A stretch of DNA of 64,000 bases from CAVWGP01 sp963754645 (GTDB taxonomy: Bacteria; Pseudomonadota; Alphaproteobacteria; Bin65). The stretch is taken from assembly GCA_963754645.1 (NCBI GenBank), contig CAVWGP010000006.1:62001-126000 (forward strand), written 5' to 3'. Of this stretch, positions 1 through 9,016 are shown in pieces (position 1 is the first letter of the stretch; the number at the start of each line of letters is the position of its first letter). Below the pieces are notes generated by a model, which had not been told where the DNA came from, ran no database searches, and was given only the letters and a program-made list of their open reading frames with translations. The position numbers and the translations under genes are program-made.

Positions 1-128
1 ATGCCGTGCCAGTCGCGGTCAGGGTCTTTCTGCCTCGGCAAATGCGTGTGCCTGACCGATTGTCGTAACGAAAATTTTCCCGATGAATGCTGCCTCTCCC
101 GCTGGGCTCCATGCCATTTAAGGAATCG

Positions 129-1829
129 CTATTGCCGACCGCCTTTGCCTTGCGATTCCAGCCGGGCCAGCGCCTCGGCCGCGCGCCGCTTCGCGTCCGG
201 CTCGCGATCCTGGTTCGCGGCGGCTTGAAACAGGATCAACGCGGCGGCCTTGTCGGCGGCGACGCCTTCGCCCTTTTCGAGCGCCTCGGCCAGGAACAGT
301 TGCGCCCACGGGTTCTCGTCCTGGAACACGGCGCGCCGAAAGAGCGCGACCGCGGCCGGGCGATCGAGGCGCAGGCCGCCGCGTCCCTCCCACAGGAACC
401 GCGCGAGGTTGGTCATTCCGTAGGAATTGCGCAGATCGGCGGCGCGCTGGAACCAGATCGCCGCCTCTGCATCGTCGCCCGCGCGGCCGATGCCGTCGCG
501 GATCATGACGCCGTAAACATTGAGGCCCGCCGCGTCGCCCGCCTCGGCGGAGGCGCGGGCGAGCGCAAGGGCGCGGGCAAGGTTGCGAGCGACACCGACG
601 CCTTGCCGGAGCATGATCGAAAGTTCCCATTGGGCATGCGTGTTTCCGCGGGCGGCGGCGACTTCGAATAAGCGCGCGATATTCGCGTCGTCGCGATTCA
701 GTCCGGCGCCGCCGCGCAGGGCGCGGGCGAGCGCGACCAGGTCGCCGGTCCAGCCGTTGCGCGCGCGGATGCAGTTGCGGCGATGGATGCCCTCTAAAAC
801 CGTAGCGCAATCGGGCACGACGGCGCGCGCCTCCTCGTCGCGCAGCACCTCGGCGTCGCGAAGGAATTGCAGCAGATCGGCCGTGGCCTGAGCCTTGACG
901 CGCTCGTCGCCGCCGGCGGCGTAGCCCCGCTTCAGGCAGACGCGGAACAAGAACTCGGTCTGGTTGCCTTCGGTCGCGCGTTTCCCGGAGGCGCGATCGT
1001 AAAGGATCCCCCGTTCGTCGCGGAAAAAGCGCCCAGCGCAGTCGCGGCTGCTCAAGTCTTGCGCGGCGAAGCCGATCCCGGCGGTGCCCTCATAGGCGTG
1101 ATGGACCCCGGGGTAGACGCCCAAACGAATATTCGCGGGCCCGGCCGCGCGCATGCGCTGAATGTAATCGACGCAGATATGGACTTGGTGGACTTCATCG
1201 AGTTCGGCGAGCATGAAGAAAATCGGCGCGCCCGTGGTCCGCGCGTCGCGGAGCTGAAAATTGCAACTGCCGGGCGCAATCGCGACATGCGCGGCGAAGC
1301 GAACGTCGGTGGCGTGCAGTCTCCGCAACAAACCCGGCAAGGCGGCGGAATAGGCCGCCTCGCCGCCGCGGGACATGCCCAGCACGACGATCCGCGCGGG
1401 GTCGATCCAGGCTTGGCCGGCCAGCCACCGGTACCCGGCAATCGCGTCGGCATTCGACTTTTCCTGCAACACGCGGCGCTGATCGTCCCCCGTGCGGCGC
1501 ACGCCCCGCGGCCTGAAGCTGTCGATGACCAGCGCCGCCATGCCGTGCCGGGCGAGGATGCGGGCATAGTAGAACTCGGTGTGCGCAGTGATGCCGCCGC
1601 TCGAATTGACGATGACGGCGGCCGGCACGCGTCCGCCGTCATGCGGACGGTAGAGGTTGGCCGTAACGCGATCCTCGCCCAACCGCTCCCCTTGCGGCCA
1701 TCGCGACACGATCTCGATGTCGCGGGTCAGCGACCATGCTTCGTCAGGCGCGTTCGCCGGCTGAGCGGCGAGCGAGGTCGCAAACAGAAGAGTAAGGCAG
1801 CCGATCAAGATCGGGCGCATGGCGAACAC
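129..1829 (-). CDS. Secreted alpha/beta-hydrolase (dienelactone hydrolase-like) with C-terminal Sel1 repeats
   Basis: The 566-residue protein begins with a hydrophobic signal peptide ending near AAQPA (residues 1-25), so it is probably periplasmic. Residues about 30-330 form an alpha/beta-hydrolase of the dienelactone hydrolase/acyl-peptidase type: a nucleophile elbow GMSRGG places Ser153, AELDEVH gives a candidate Asp211, and GVHHAYEG gives His243 or His244. From about residue 350 to the end there are Sel1-like repeats with their typical alternation of A-W-x-x-A-A and G-x-G motifs. The hydrolase-Sel1 combination is unusual; Sel1 repeats normally mediate protein contacts. The substrate cannot be told from sequence. 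It is alone on this strand, with no operon partner in the window. The fold assignment is fairly firm, the function is open. Confidence 0.8.
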   Translation of the reverse strand: MFAMRPILIGCLTLLFATSLAAQPANAPDEAWSLTRDIEIVSRWPQGERLGEDRVTANLYRPHDGGRVPAAVIVNSSGGITAHTEFYYARILARHGMAALVIDSFRPRGVRRTGDDQRRVLQEKSNADAIAGYRWLAGQAWIDPARIVVLGMSRGGEAAYSAALPGLLRRLHATDVRFAAHVAIAPGSCNFQLRDARTTGAPIFFMLAELDEVHQVHICVDYIQRMRAAGPANIRLGVYPGVHHAYEGTAGIGFAAQDLSSRDCAGRFFRDERGILYDRASGKRATEGNQTEFLFRVCLKRGYAAGGDERVKAQATADLLQFLRDAEVLRDEEARAVVPDCATVLEGIHRRNCIRARNGWTGDLVALARALRGGAGLNRDDANIARLFEVAAARGNTHAQWELSIMLRQGVGVARNLARALALARASAEAGDAAGLNVYGVMIRDGIGRAGDDAEAAIWFQRAADLRNSYGMTNLARFLWEGRGGLRLDRPAAVALFRRAVFQDENPWAQLFLAEALEKGEGVAADKAAALILFQAAANQDREPDAKRRAAEALARLESQGKGGRQ

Positions 1830-2027
1830 TCCAGTCGATGGCGAACAAGCTAAGCTTGAGGAACAGCTATGACCTGTTCCCCACTCGAATTCAAAGATAA
1901 GTTGGAGTCAATTCATAGTGGCGGTGCTAGAGATGCCGCGGCCCGTCAAAAGACTCGCGACATTCGAATGCGTGCGCTCGACGGTGGAACTACTGGCAAT
2001 TGCGCAACTCCGCGGATTGACGGCGAA

Positions 2028-2763
2028 CTATTCAATCGAGATCGGCCCGATCCCCATTGCAGGGAATTCATCGATCGCGGGCCACGATGTCACGCTGCGC
2101 GCGGCGCGCCACAGCAATTCGCGCAATTCGACGACCGCCGCGGGTTCGCTATCGCTGTGGGCGCCGTCATAGGACGCGAACCAGGCCAGGCCATCATTAG
2201 TGAGGACGAACCACGTTCCGCGTTTTTCGAAGAGCGCGCCGCCCACGGCGTCGCCCTGGCGCCATAGCCAGCCGCCGCCGTGGTAGATGTTGGGTGACGC
2301 GTTGGGAAACAGCCGCAGCATGACGCCAAGAGTATAGGCGTTGGCGCGCCGGTCATCGATCCATTTGCCGTCGGCGCGTCGCAACCAATCATGCGTCGCC
2401 TGGGTGAATGGGCCCTTCGGCCTTCGTGCCAGCAGACGCACAAATCCGAGATATTCGGGCCCCGGACATAGCCCAGCCCGCCGCGGCTTGCGTGAGCCGG
2501 CCCCATTTTTGATCGAGCTTCGGATCCTTGAATTCCGGCTCGTGCGAGAACGCGATAGCCGCAGGCCGTGTCGTACGTCTGGCCGGTGACCGCCTCGATG
2601 ACTTGGCCGAGCACAAGGTAGTTAACGTTCGAGTAGGAGATACCGCGTCTCGGGGTCGCTCACGAGGGCGAGCCGAACGATCCGCGGCATCAGCATGTCC
2701 ACTGTCGCCTCGCTCACGGGATGGTCACGCAGCAGCTGAATCGCCCCGGGCGCGGGTCCCTCC
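2028..2763 (-). pseudogene. 3' remnant of a beta-lactamase-family serine hydrolase, frameshifted and 5'-truncated
   Basis: Read right to left in three frames, this stretch spells a class C beta-lactamase/PBP-like hydrolase. A YSNVNY box followed by LGQVIEAVTGQTY (around 2580-2645) matches the Tyr-x-Asn active-site motif and its following helix. Downstream come an HGGGWLW motif and the C-terminal strand. Frame changes are near 2645, 2525 and 2445. The N-terminal part that should carry the catalytic SxxK serine is missing: the reading frame meets a stop at about 2763, exactly where mobile-element-like DNA starts. The gene is therefore dead whatever the cause of the frameshifts. The family call rests on motifs only. 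Confidence 0.75.
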
Positions 2764-2853
2764 TATGCACTACGCGGATAAGCCCAAACCTGTGCACCCA
2801 GAGGGGTCGCGATTGGACGCGAAAGGGGGGGCACGGTTGGAAGCGAATTGACA
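2764..2853. mobile_element. Possible solitary IS21-like element end
   Basis: Between the truncated serine hydrolase and the IS481-type element lie about 90 bases that belong to neither. They contain two spaced direct repeats, CGATTGGACGCGAA (2810-2823) and CGGTTGGAAGCGAA (2834-2847), with 12 of 14 bases matching and 24 bases between starts. The outer edge reads inward as TGTCAATTCGC. IS21-family ends carry multiple short direct repeats just inside such an edge. No istA/istB-like genes are nearby, so this would be a leftover end. The assignment is inference. Confidence 0.35.
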
Positions 2854-2899
2854 CCGGCGCGTCTAGAGTGAATTGAGACGGTATTCGCCCGACACATTG

Positions 2900-2964
2900 G
2901 GCCACACCGGGTGACGCGGAGCGGAGGGCCGTAGGCCCGTAGCGGAGCGTCATCCGGTGTGGCC
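2900..2964. repeat. Long inverted repeat (stem-loop) in the IS leader
   Basis: GGCCACACCGG (2900-2910) is repeated in inverted form as CCGGTGTGGCC (2954-2964). The stem continues inward as GTGACGC/GCGTCAT with one wobble pair, giving about 18 paired bases. The loop holds a second small hairpin, GGGCC-GTA-GGCCC. It lies between the left terminal repeat and the transposase start, where stem-loops in some insertion sequences block read-through translation from outside. That role here is inference. Confidence 0.7.
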
Positions 2965-3032
2965 ATGCCGCCGCCGGGCGGGGTTAGGATGGAGTTGCAA
3001 AACCAACCATCCAACCTCGAACGGAGAACGAC

Positions 3033-4101
3033 ATGACCACGGAGCAGGAAGCCGAGCACGGCGCAAGCTTACCATGCTCGAGCTTGCGAGCGACCTCGGC
3101 AACGTCAGCAAGGCCTGCCGCATCGTCGGCTACAGCCGGCAGCAATTCTACGAAATCCGCCGCAACTTCCAGGCCTATGGCGCCGAAGGTTTGCTCGACA
3201 AGGTCGCCGGGCCGCGTAACCCGCACCCCAACCGCGTCGCCGAAGAGGTCGAGGCCGCGATCCTGGCCCATGCCTTGGAGCACCCCTGCCACGGAGCGCT
3301 TCGCGTCGCCAACGAGTTGGCGCTCAAGGGCGTGCAGGTCAGCTCCGACGGGCGTGCGCGGCATCTGGAGCCGGCACAGCTTGCTCAGCAAGCACGACGC
3401 CTGCTACGCCTTGAGCGAACCACGGCCGAGCGGACGGTTCAGCTCAGCGACGAACAGATCGAGGTGTTGGAGCGCTTCAGCCCCGAGTTTCGCGAACGCC
3501 ACATCGAGACCCCTTTCACGGGCGATCTCTTGGGCGTCGACACCTTCTTCGTCGGCCACTTCAAGGGCGTCGGAAAGGTCTATCTCCAGAGCGCGATCGA
3601 TTGCTGCTCGCGCTACGGATGGGGCCGGCTCTACGTCAACAAGCTGCCGCTCACCGCCGTGCATCTCCTCAACACAGATGTCCTGCCGACGTTCGAAGCT
3701 CATGGCGGCACGGTCAAGACCGTGCTCAGCGACAACGGCAACAAGTTCTGCGGCCGGCCCGACAAACATCCCTACGAACTCTTCGTGCAGCTTGAGGGAA
3801 TTCGAACATCGCAAGACGAAGGTCCGCCGGCCGCAATCCAACGGCATCACCGAGCGCTTCCAACGGACGCTGCTCGACGAGCACTTCCGCGTTGAGGGCC
3901 GCCGGACCTGGTACGAAATCCTCGACCAGATGCAGGCCGCGCTCGATGGCTATCTCAAAATCTACAACGAGAACCGGGACTCACCAAGGCCGCAACATGA
4001 ATGGCCGCACCCCGCTGCGCGCCTTCCTCGATCACCTGCCCGCCAACGACAATCAAAAGGAGGACATCGAAACGAAAATCTGCCAAACTGACGCCGCCTA
4101 A
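3033..4101 (+). pseudogene. IS481-family transposase, multiple frameshifts
   Basis: Joining frames gives a DDE transposase of the IS481 group. An N-terminal helix-turn-helix contains GNVSKACRIVGYSRQQFYE. The integrase core carries the three acidic positions: LLGVDTFF (first Asp), VLSDNGNKFCG (second Asp) and SNGITERFQRT (Glu). The frame changes near 3070, 3355, 3398 (restoring), 3801 and 3978, so no intact product can be made as written. The likely start is the ATG at 3033 (MTTEQEAEH). The end reads FLDHLPANDN and runs to about 4101. Apart from the frameshifts the residues are well conserved, so the lesions are recent or are sequencing errors. Confidence 0.8.
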
Positions 4102-4150
4102 CCCGCCTGCCCGGCGACGGCAAGTGTCAGGTGATTACCGTCTCTGTACA

Positions 4151-4854
4151 ATCGGATGAGAATTCGGGGCTCACGTCTGGAACAACAGCATTGCCATCTT
4201 GCCCGCCAAAGCTCAAGATGCGCGTACATACTGTACTTATTCAATATAAATGGATTGGCGCAAGATTTGGACAATCGCAGACCAGCCCGTCTAAGATGGA
4301 AGGCCAAACGAGAAAACGGCGGTCGGCCTATCAGTACGATTGGCGATCTAATCTTGCTTGTCTCGTCAAATTCTACAATCTCGCCTACTAGGCGCAATCA
4401 TCTTCGCTGTTCTCTCAATCGCTTTGCCGATATTTGCGGTAGCGCCCCGCATCTTTTTCCCGCCAAAGCTGAAACAATTTGCGCTGCATTGAAACAATTT
4501 AGAGCATTCAATCAAGAACTATCTCAAGCGCGCCTGGCAACAATTGTCGCTGGCGTCGGCGCCGCAATGCGGCTTGCGGGCCTGGCGGAAGGTACCTTCA
4601 TTTGCGAAAGTTCGGGGAATTCGATCTAGCCTGCCGCATTGACTGAGTTGCATGCAGCAAAATTTCCATTTGCCTTCTCTCTTTCAATTAAGCGTGGCGG
4701 CAGATTAAAGTTTCACGATTTGTTCAATACTCGACAGTCAGACAAGTATGGACGCGACCAATTCTTCCCTCTGCGGTTTATCGTCCGACGGGATTTGCAT
4801 GAGGCAATTTGTCCATTAACGTTCTTTTTCTGCACCATCATCACTAATGCTTTC
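4151..4854. other. 700 bp without a recognisable gene
   Basis: This stretch is richer in A+T than the surroundings and lies between the insertion sequence and the 3' end of the amidotransferase gene. Short open frames exist on both strands but none has a recognisable motif, a convincing ribosome-binding site or codon use like its neighbours. A 10-base direct repeat GAAACAATTT occurs at 4471 and 4491. It may be decayed DNA left at the edge of the polysaccharide locus. Confidence 0.5.
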
Positions 4855-6852
4855 TCAACTCCCGCTCTGCTGAACCTCAGCGGAGCTAGCTTGTGCCTGC
4901 TTGGCTTCCTCTTCGACCATACGGCCAAACTTGGCAGAGTTATCGTGGAATTCTTGGTGCCATATTTCGAGACTTAGCAAACCCCAAAGCTTGCGGGAAT
5001 ATTGGCCCATCTCGCCGATGCCGGCCAATACCGCATCGGTGTTGAAATAGGGCCGATGCTTCGCGCGCTGCACCGCAAAGGTGTCGTCGACGAAGCCGCG
5101 AAGCTCGCCCGCGATCCATTCCTTCAGCGGCACGGGGAATCCCATCTTGTCGCGCCGATTCAGGATTTGCTCCGGCAGGACATTGCCGAATGTGGTCTTC
5201 AGCAAGTCCTTCATTCTGCCACCCTGGAATTTGATGTCGGCCGGAACGCAAGCCGCGAATTCCACAAGCGGATGATCGAGAAATGGCACGCGACTTTCGA
5301 GGCCGTGTGCCATGCTCATCCGGTCCTCGACCTGAAGCAGCGCGGGCAGCAGGCATTTGAGATCGAAATGAGTCATCTTGTCGAAATACGCTTCCTTTCT
5401 CACATTCGCCCGATTGTTAAAGATGGCTCGGAAATCGTCGTACACTCGAATCTTATCGAGCTCCGACCAATCGACTTCGTCGGTCATATCGCTTGAACGG
5501 TCGATCAGTCGAAAATAGCGCTCATCGAGCGGGCCGAAGAGGCCTTCGCGCCAGAACTCCTTGATCATCGGCTTGTATTCGCGCAGCACGCCGAGATTGG
5601 GCACAATCGATTCGATTGTTACCACATAATTTCCGTTGCGATAGTTACCGTCGATTGCGGCTTTGATGCATTGCTCGAGATATCCGATCAAATATCTCGC
5701 ATAGCCGCCGAAAATTTCGTCGCCGCCCTGGCCGCCAAGCACGACCTTGACGTGCTTTGCCGCCAGCTCCGAGACCATGAATTGCGGGAACGAGCCGGGT
5801 CCGGCGACGGGAAAATCGAGGTGGTAGATGACGTCGCGCATGCGGTCGCGGAAATCGCCCGGCGTGATGTCGCGAATATGCAGTTCGCCGCCGGCGTGCT
5901 CGGTCGCGAGCGCGGCATAGCGACTTTCGTCATAGCCCGGATGATCGATAAACCGGCCGTGAAAGCCCAGGCGATTGGCCGGATCCTGCCGCGCCGCGAG
6001 GATGGCCACGAGGCTCGAATCGATGCCGCCCGACACATAGGCGCCGACCGGCACGTCGCTGCGCAGATGCAGCCGCATCGATTCGTCGACAAGTTCGCCG
6101 AGCCGGCGGCGGACATAGATGGCGCTGTGATCGTGATCGATATCGTAGTCCACGTCCCAATAGCGCCAAACCCGCACCCCGCCGTTCTCGACGGCGAGCG
6201 CGTGGCCGGGAAGCAGTTGCTTGATGCCCTTGAACAGCGTGTGCTCGCCGAGCGTATATTGGAACGTCAGATACTCGGCGAGCGCCGCCGGATCGGTTTC
6301 GATCTCCGGCAGAAACGGCAGCAATGCCTTGGCTTCCGAGGCGAAGTAAAGACAGCCGCCTACGACGGCATAGTAGAACGGCTTGATGCCGAATCGGTCG
6401 CGCGCGCAGAACAGGCGCCGCTTGCGCTCGTCCCAGAGCGCGAAAGCGAACATGCCGCGGAAATGCTGGAGGCAGTCGTCGCCGTACCGCTCATACGCGG
6501 CGAGGATGCATTCGGTGTCCGAGGTGGAGCGGAACGACCAGCGGTCGGCGAGCGCCGCGCGCAGCTCGCGATAGTTGTAGATCTCGCCGTTGTAGGTGAT
6601 GGCGTAGTCGGCGGCCGCCGCGCCGGCCGGCCCGCCGCCGGCGCGCGCCAGCATCGGCTGATGCCCCGAGGGCGAGAGATCGATGATGGCGAGGCGGCGA
6701 TGGGTAAGGCCGACATCGCCGCGCGCGTTCGTCCAGGTGCCGCTGCCATCCGGCCCGCGATGCGCGATGAGGCGGTTCATCACGGCGAGTTGATACCCCA
6801 ACCTACCGCTCCCGCTTTCGTTCAACGCGACGATGCCCGCTATGCCGCACAT
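4855..6852 (-). CDS. asnB: Asparagine synthetase (glutamine-hydrolysing)-like amidotransferase, copy 1
   Basis: A 665-residue protein with the class II glutamine amidotransferase domain first (MCGIAGI, catalytic Cys2 after Met removal; AHRGPDG; YNGEIYN) and the ATP-pyrophosphatase synthetase domain second (VSGGIDSS near residues 274-280; LGGQGGDEIFGGY). It would use glutamine and ATP to turn a carboxylate into an amide. Inside polysaccharide loci, homologues such as Francisella WbtH and Pseudomonas WbpS make uronamide sugars rather than asparagine; the context here suggests the same, as inference. It lies on the minus strand at the distal end of the locus, with its own upstream region at 6853-6989 shared divergently with the deacetylase-like gene. 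A true biosynthetic AsnB cannot be excluded. Confidence 0.85.
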   Translation of the reverse strand: MCGIAGIVALNESGSGRLGYQLAVMNRLIAHRGPDGSGTWTNARGDVGLTHRRLAIIDLSPSGHQPMLARAGGGPAGAAAADYAITYNGEIYNYRELRAALADRWSFRSTSDTECILAAYERYGDDCLQHFRGMFAFALWDERKRRLFCARDRFGIKPFYYAVVGGCLYFASEAKALLPFLPEIETDPAALAEYLTFQYTLGEHTLFKGIKQLLPGHALAVENGGVRVWRYWDVDYDIDHDHSAIYVRRRLGELVDESMRLHLRSDVPVGAYVSGGIDSSLVAILAARQDPANRLGFHGRFIDHPGYDESRYAALATEHAGGELHIRDITPGDFRDRMRDVIYHLDFPVAGPGSFPQFMVSELAAKHVKVVLGGQGGDEIFGGYARYLIGYLEQCIKAAIDGNYRNGNYVVTIESIVPNLGVLREYKPMIKEFWREGLFGPLDERYFRLIDRSSDMTDEVDWSELDKIRVYDDFRAIFNNRANVRKEAYFDKMTHFDLKCLLPALLQVEDRMSMAHGLESRVPFLDHPLVEFAACVPADIKFQGGRMKDLLKTTFGNVLPEQILNRRDKMGFPVPLKEWIAGELRGFVDDTFAVQRAKHRPYFNTDAVLAGIGEMGQYSRKLWGLLSLEIWHQEFHDNSAKFGRMVEEEAKQAQASSAEVQQSGS

Positions 6853-6924
6853 CTTACTATCGGATTTTCAGAAGCGAAATGACGCACCTAATTCCACCTT
6901 TTTGTCACGCGGCCCTAACTCGAT

Positions 6925-6953
6925 TTGCATATTGAGGCGGAATTGCGCATAAT
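6925..6953 (+). promoter_or_regulatory. Candidate sigma70-type promoter for the deacetylase-like gene
   Basis: TTGCAT (6925-6930) and CATAAT (6948-6953) are separated by 17 bases, close to the TTGACA/TATAAT consensus, in the divergent gap between asnB copy 1 and the gene starting at 6990. Transcription would start about 30 bases before the ATG. Confidence 0.5.
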
Positions 6954-6989
6954 CAACTCGGAACGAACTCAGTTTTCGCATTCGCAGCA

Positions 6990-7775
6990 ATGACCGACAC
7001 TTCCACCATTGACTTCACACATGCGTCCTATGAGCGCCTAATACAATCGGCGCTCGACAATCGTTACGTTTTCGTACCATTTCTCGCGGACTGGTCGGCG
7101 ATCAACCAATTGCCATATGCCTGCGTGCTGAGGCATGACTGTGACAACGACCTCATGGCAGCTGCGGAAATGTCGGCGATCGATGCGCGATATGGGGTGC
7201 AGGCCACGTATTTCATACTCCTGAGATCGCCGATGTATAATTTGCTTTCGCTACCGCACAGGCGATTGATCGAGAATATCCTCAATCAGGGCCATCGAAT
7301 CGGCCTGCACTTCGATGCCTTGCCTTTGATCGATCTCTCGGTAGAGCAAATCGTCGAGCGTGTCGAGCGCGATCGCGCCTCTTTAAGCGGTGAATTCGGA
7401 ACAGCCGTTGACGTAGCTTCATTTCATCAACCTGACAGCCGCATTATCGATGGTCAGGTACGAACGCGCTGTCTCAATACCTATGATCGCAGATGGATGA
7501 GCGATTTCTTGTACATTTCGGACAGCAACATGCGATTTCGCCACCATCATCCCATGGACGTGTTCCGTAAGCGCGAGACCCCCCGGGTGCACCTGAACAT
7601 ACATCCGGAATGGTGGACCGATCGCGCTCTCCCGCTTGCGCAAAAGTGGGAACGGATTCTTAGCAACAATACAGCGGTCCTCCGTGCCACGTTGCGCGAA
7701 CGCGAGGCAGCCTACTACGACGACCAAGCGTCGGAGACAGTTTTGCGCGGGGATCGCCGCATCATCGACGCGTGA
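6990..7775 (+). CDS. Polysaccharide deacetylase-like (NodB-fold) protein
   Basis: The 261-residue cytoplasmic protein has no signal peptide. It carries LRHDCDNDL near residue 47, which looks like the NodB-type metal-binding Asp-Asp box, then RIGLHFDALP near residue 105 (candidate metal His) and SFHQPDSR and LNIHPEWW further on. These are the landmarks of divergent deacetylase-like proteins found in glycan clusters. It may remove an acyl group from an activated sugar or chain intermediate; the substrate is unknown. The WbqC-like gene follows with a 4-base overlap, so the two are probably co-translated. They are the only plus-strand genes within the polysaccharide locus. Confidence 0.65.
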   Translation: MTDTSTIDFTHASYERLIQSALDNRYVFVPFLADWSAINQLPYACVLRHDCDNDLMAAAEMSAIDARYGVQATYFILLRSPMYNLLSLPHRRLIENILNQGHRIGLHFDALPLIDLSVEQIVERVERDRASLSGEFGTAVDVASFHQPDSRIIDGQVRTRCLNTYDRRWMSDFLYISDSNMRFRHHHPMDVFRKRETPRVHLNIHPEWWTDRALPLAQKWERILSNNTAVLRATLREREAAYYDDQASETVLRGDRRIIDA

Positions 7776-8481
7776 GGCAGCGGGTGATCTGCGCCATACA
7801 TCAGCCTAATTTTTTTCCCTGGCTGGGTTACTTCGACAAGATTTCCCGCGCAGACGTCTTCGTCTTTCTCGATGTTGTCGACTATCCAAAGAGCGGCTCC
7901 AGCATGTCAAGCTGGGTCAATCGCGTCATGCTGAAAGTCGGCTCTCAGAAAACTTGGGTGCGATGCCCAGTTGTCCGCGAGTTCGGGCCGCCAGCCGATT
8001 AGCAATGTGCTAATCGACAATACGAGGCCATGGCGGCAGGAACTGCTGGAAGTCATCGACCGGGGCTACGCGGGAACGCCGGGGCAGGCGGCGGCAAAGA
8101 ACTTAGTGTCAGCTCTCACGGATGTCCCGCCAATTTCTATCTGCGAATTTAATGTGGCTGCCGTCGAGGAACTTACTCGCCGTCTCGGCCTCCGTTGCCG
8201 TTTCGTTCGCCAATCACAGATCGGTGTGGGCGGACGAGCCAACGAATTGCTGATCAACGTCGTTCGAGCCGTTGGCGCCGACACTTACCTTTGTGGCGGC
8301 GGCGCCCGCGGATATCAGGACGATGCCATGTTCGAAGCTGCCAAGTTGGCCCTCGTTTATCAAGAATTTCGAGCCGCGGCCCTATGGCGATCCGACACGC
8401 TTCATTCCGGGCCTATCGGTTCTCGATGCCATATCGGAACTCGGTGAGTTCGGCGCCGCGAAACTATTTCCGGAGAGCTAA
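7772..8481 (+). pseudogene. WbqC-like family protein, two frameshifts
   Basis: The reading starts IHQPNFFPWLGYFDK, the signature N-terminus of the WbqC family, and ends FIPGLSVLDAISELG, also typical of that family. In between come DNTRPWRQ and DTYLCGGGARGYQD. The frame changes near 7992 and 8370, each by a single base, so as written the product stops after about 76 residues. WbqC-like proteins occur widely in O-antigen loci and their chemistry is not settled. It overlaps the upstream deacetylase-like gene by 4 bases and converges on the acetyltransferase at 8478, overlapping it by 4 bases. Confidence 0.75.
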
Positions 8482-9008
8482 AACGCGTTTGCTGCACCAG
8501 GGCACAGCAGCCCCATCACGACAATGTCCTTGTATCGCCCATCGATATATGCGGCTTGGCGGAGGCGGCCTTCTTCAACAAAACCCGCCTTGCGGTAGCA
8601 CGAGATCGCCGCTGCATTGTCGGCAAAGACGTGAAGCGTTATCCGATGGAGACCAAGATCACGCCAGGCAAAGTCTGCGGCCAACGTGACCGACTCGGTG
8701 CCGAGGCCCCTGCCACGATGCTCGGCCAAGCCAATTCGAATGATTAGCTCGGCGCTGCGGTGTACGGCATCGATGTGACGCAGTTGGATCAGGCCGACCG
8801 CATCCTCGTTGTCGAGCCGACAGATGGCAAACGCCGCGTGGTCCGCCGATCGATTGAGCTTCTGAAACCACTCGACGTGGGCGAGCAGGGATACAGGGCG
8901 CCAAGGTGCATTCAAGCGCACCAGTTGCGGGTCATTGATCCAATCGTAGAAAGCCCGAAGATCGCTCTCGATCGGTGCGCGCAATCGAACTTTCGTGCCA
9001 GACAGCAT
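8478..9008 (-). CDS. GNAT-family N-acetyltransferase (RimJ/RimL or PseH-like)
   Basis: The 176-residue protein begins VRLRAPIESDLRAFYDWIND, the usual first strand and helix of RimJ/RimL-type acetyltransferases. The acetyl-CoA loop reads EHRGRGLGTES near residue 100, and the fourth motif reads NAAAISCYRKAGFVEEG. Members in polysaccharide clusters (PseH, WecD types) acetylate amino sugars, and the DegT-type aminotransferase at 15249 would supply such an amino sugar. It is the last gene of the long minus-strand run, 8 bases after the glycosyltransferase at 9017. Confidence 0.8.
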   Translation of the reverse strand: MLSGTKVRLRAPIESDLRAFYDWINDPQLVRLNAPWRPVSLLAHVEWFQKLNRSADHAAFAICRLDNEDAVGLIQLRHIDAVHRSAELIIRIGLAEHRGRGLGTESVTLAADFAWRDLGLHRITLHVFADNAAAISCYRKAGFVEEGRLRQAAYIDGRYKDIVVMGLLCPGAANAF

Positions 9009-9016
9009 GCAGCCCT

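Larger units (their letters stand above)
2869..4150 (+). mobile_element. IS481-type insertion sequence (degenerate)
   Basis: Imperfect terminal inverted repeats bound this element. The left end (2869 onward) and the reverse complement of the right end (4150 backward) both start TG and share GAGACGGTA followed by TC, CC and GACAC at matching spacing, about 12 of 16 positions inside the shared block. TGT...ACA-type ends are typical of IS481/IS3 relatives. One transposase frame fills the interior. I could not find a convincing target-site duplication, so the outermost bases are uncertain by a few positions. The element sits beside the disrupted serine hydrolase and at the edge of the polysaccharide locus. 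Confidence 0.7.

Noticed and set aside
1860..1880. Small inverted repeat GGAACAG/CTGTTCC upstream of the hydrolase gene
   Set aside because: Only seven paired bases with no promoter or T-run beside it; I could not assign a role.
4201..4470. The 12-base string CCCGCCAAAGCT occurring twice in the same gap
   Set aside because: The surrounding bases are unrelated, so chance repetition is likely.
4156..4629. A 157-codon open frame in the gap after the insertion sequence
   Set aside because: No recognisable motif, poor codon use and no good ribosome-binding site.
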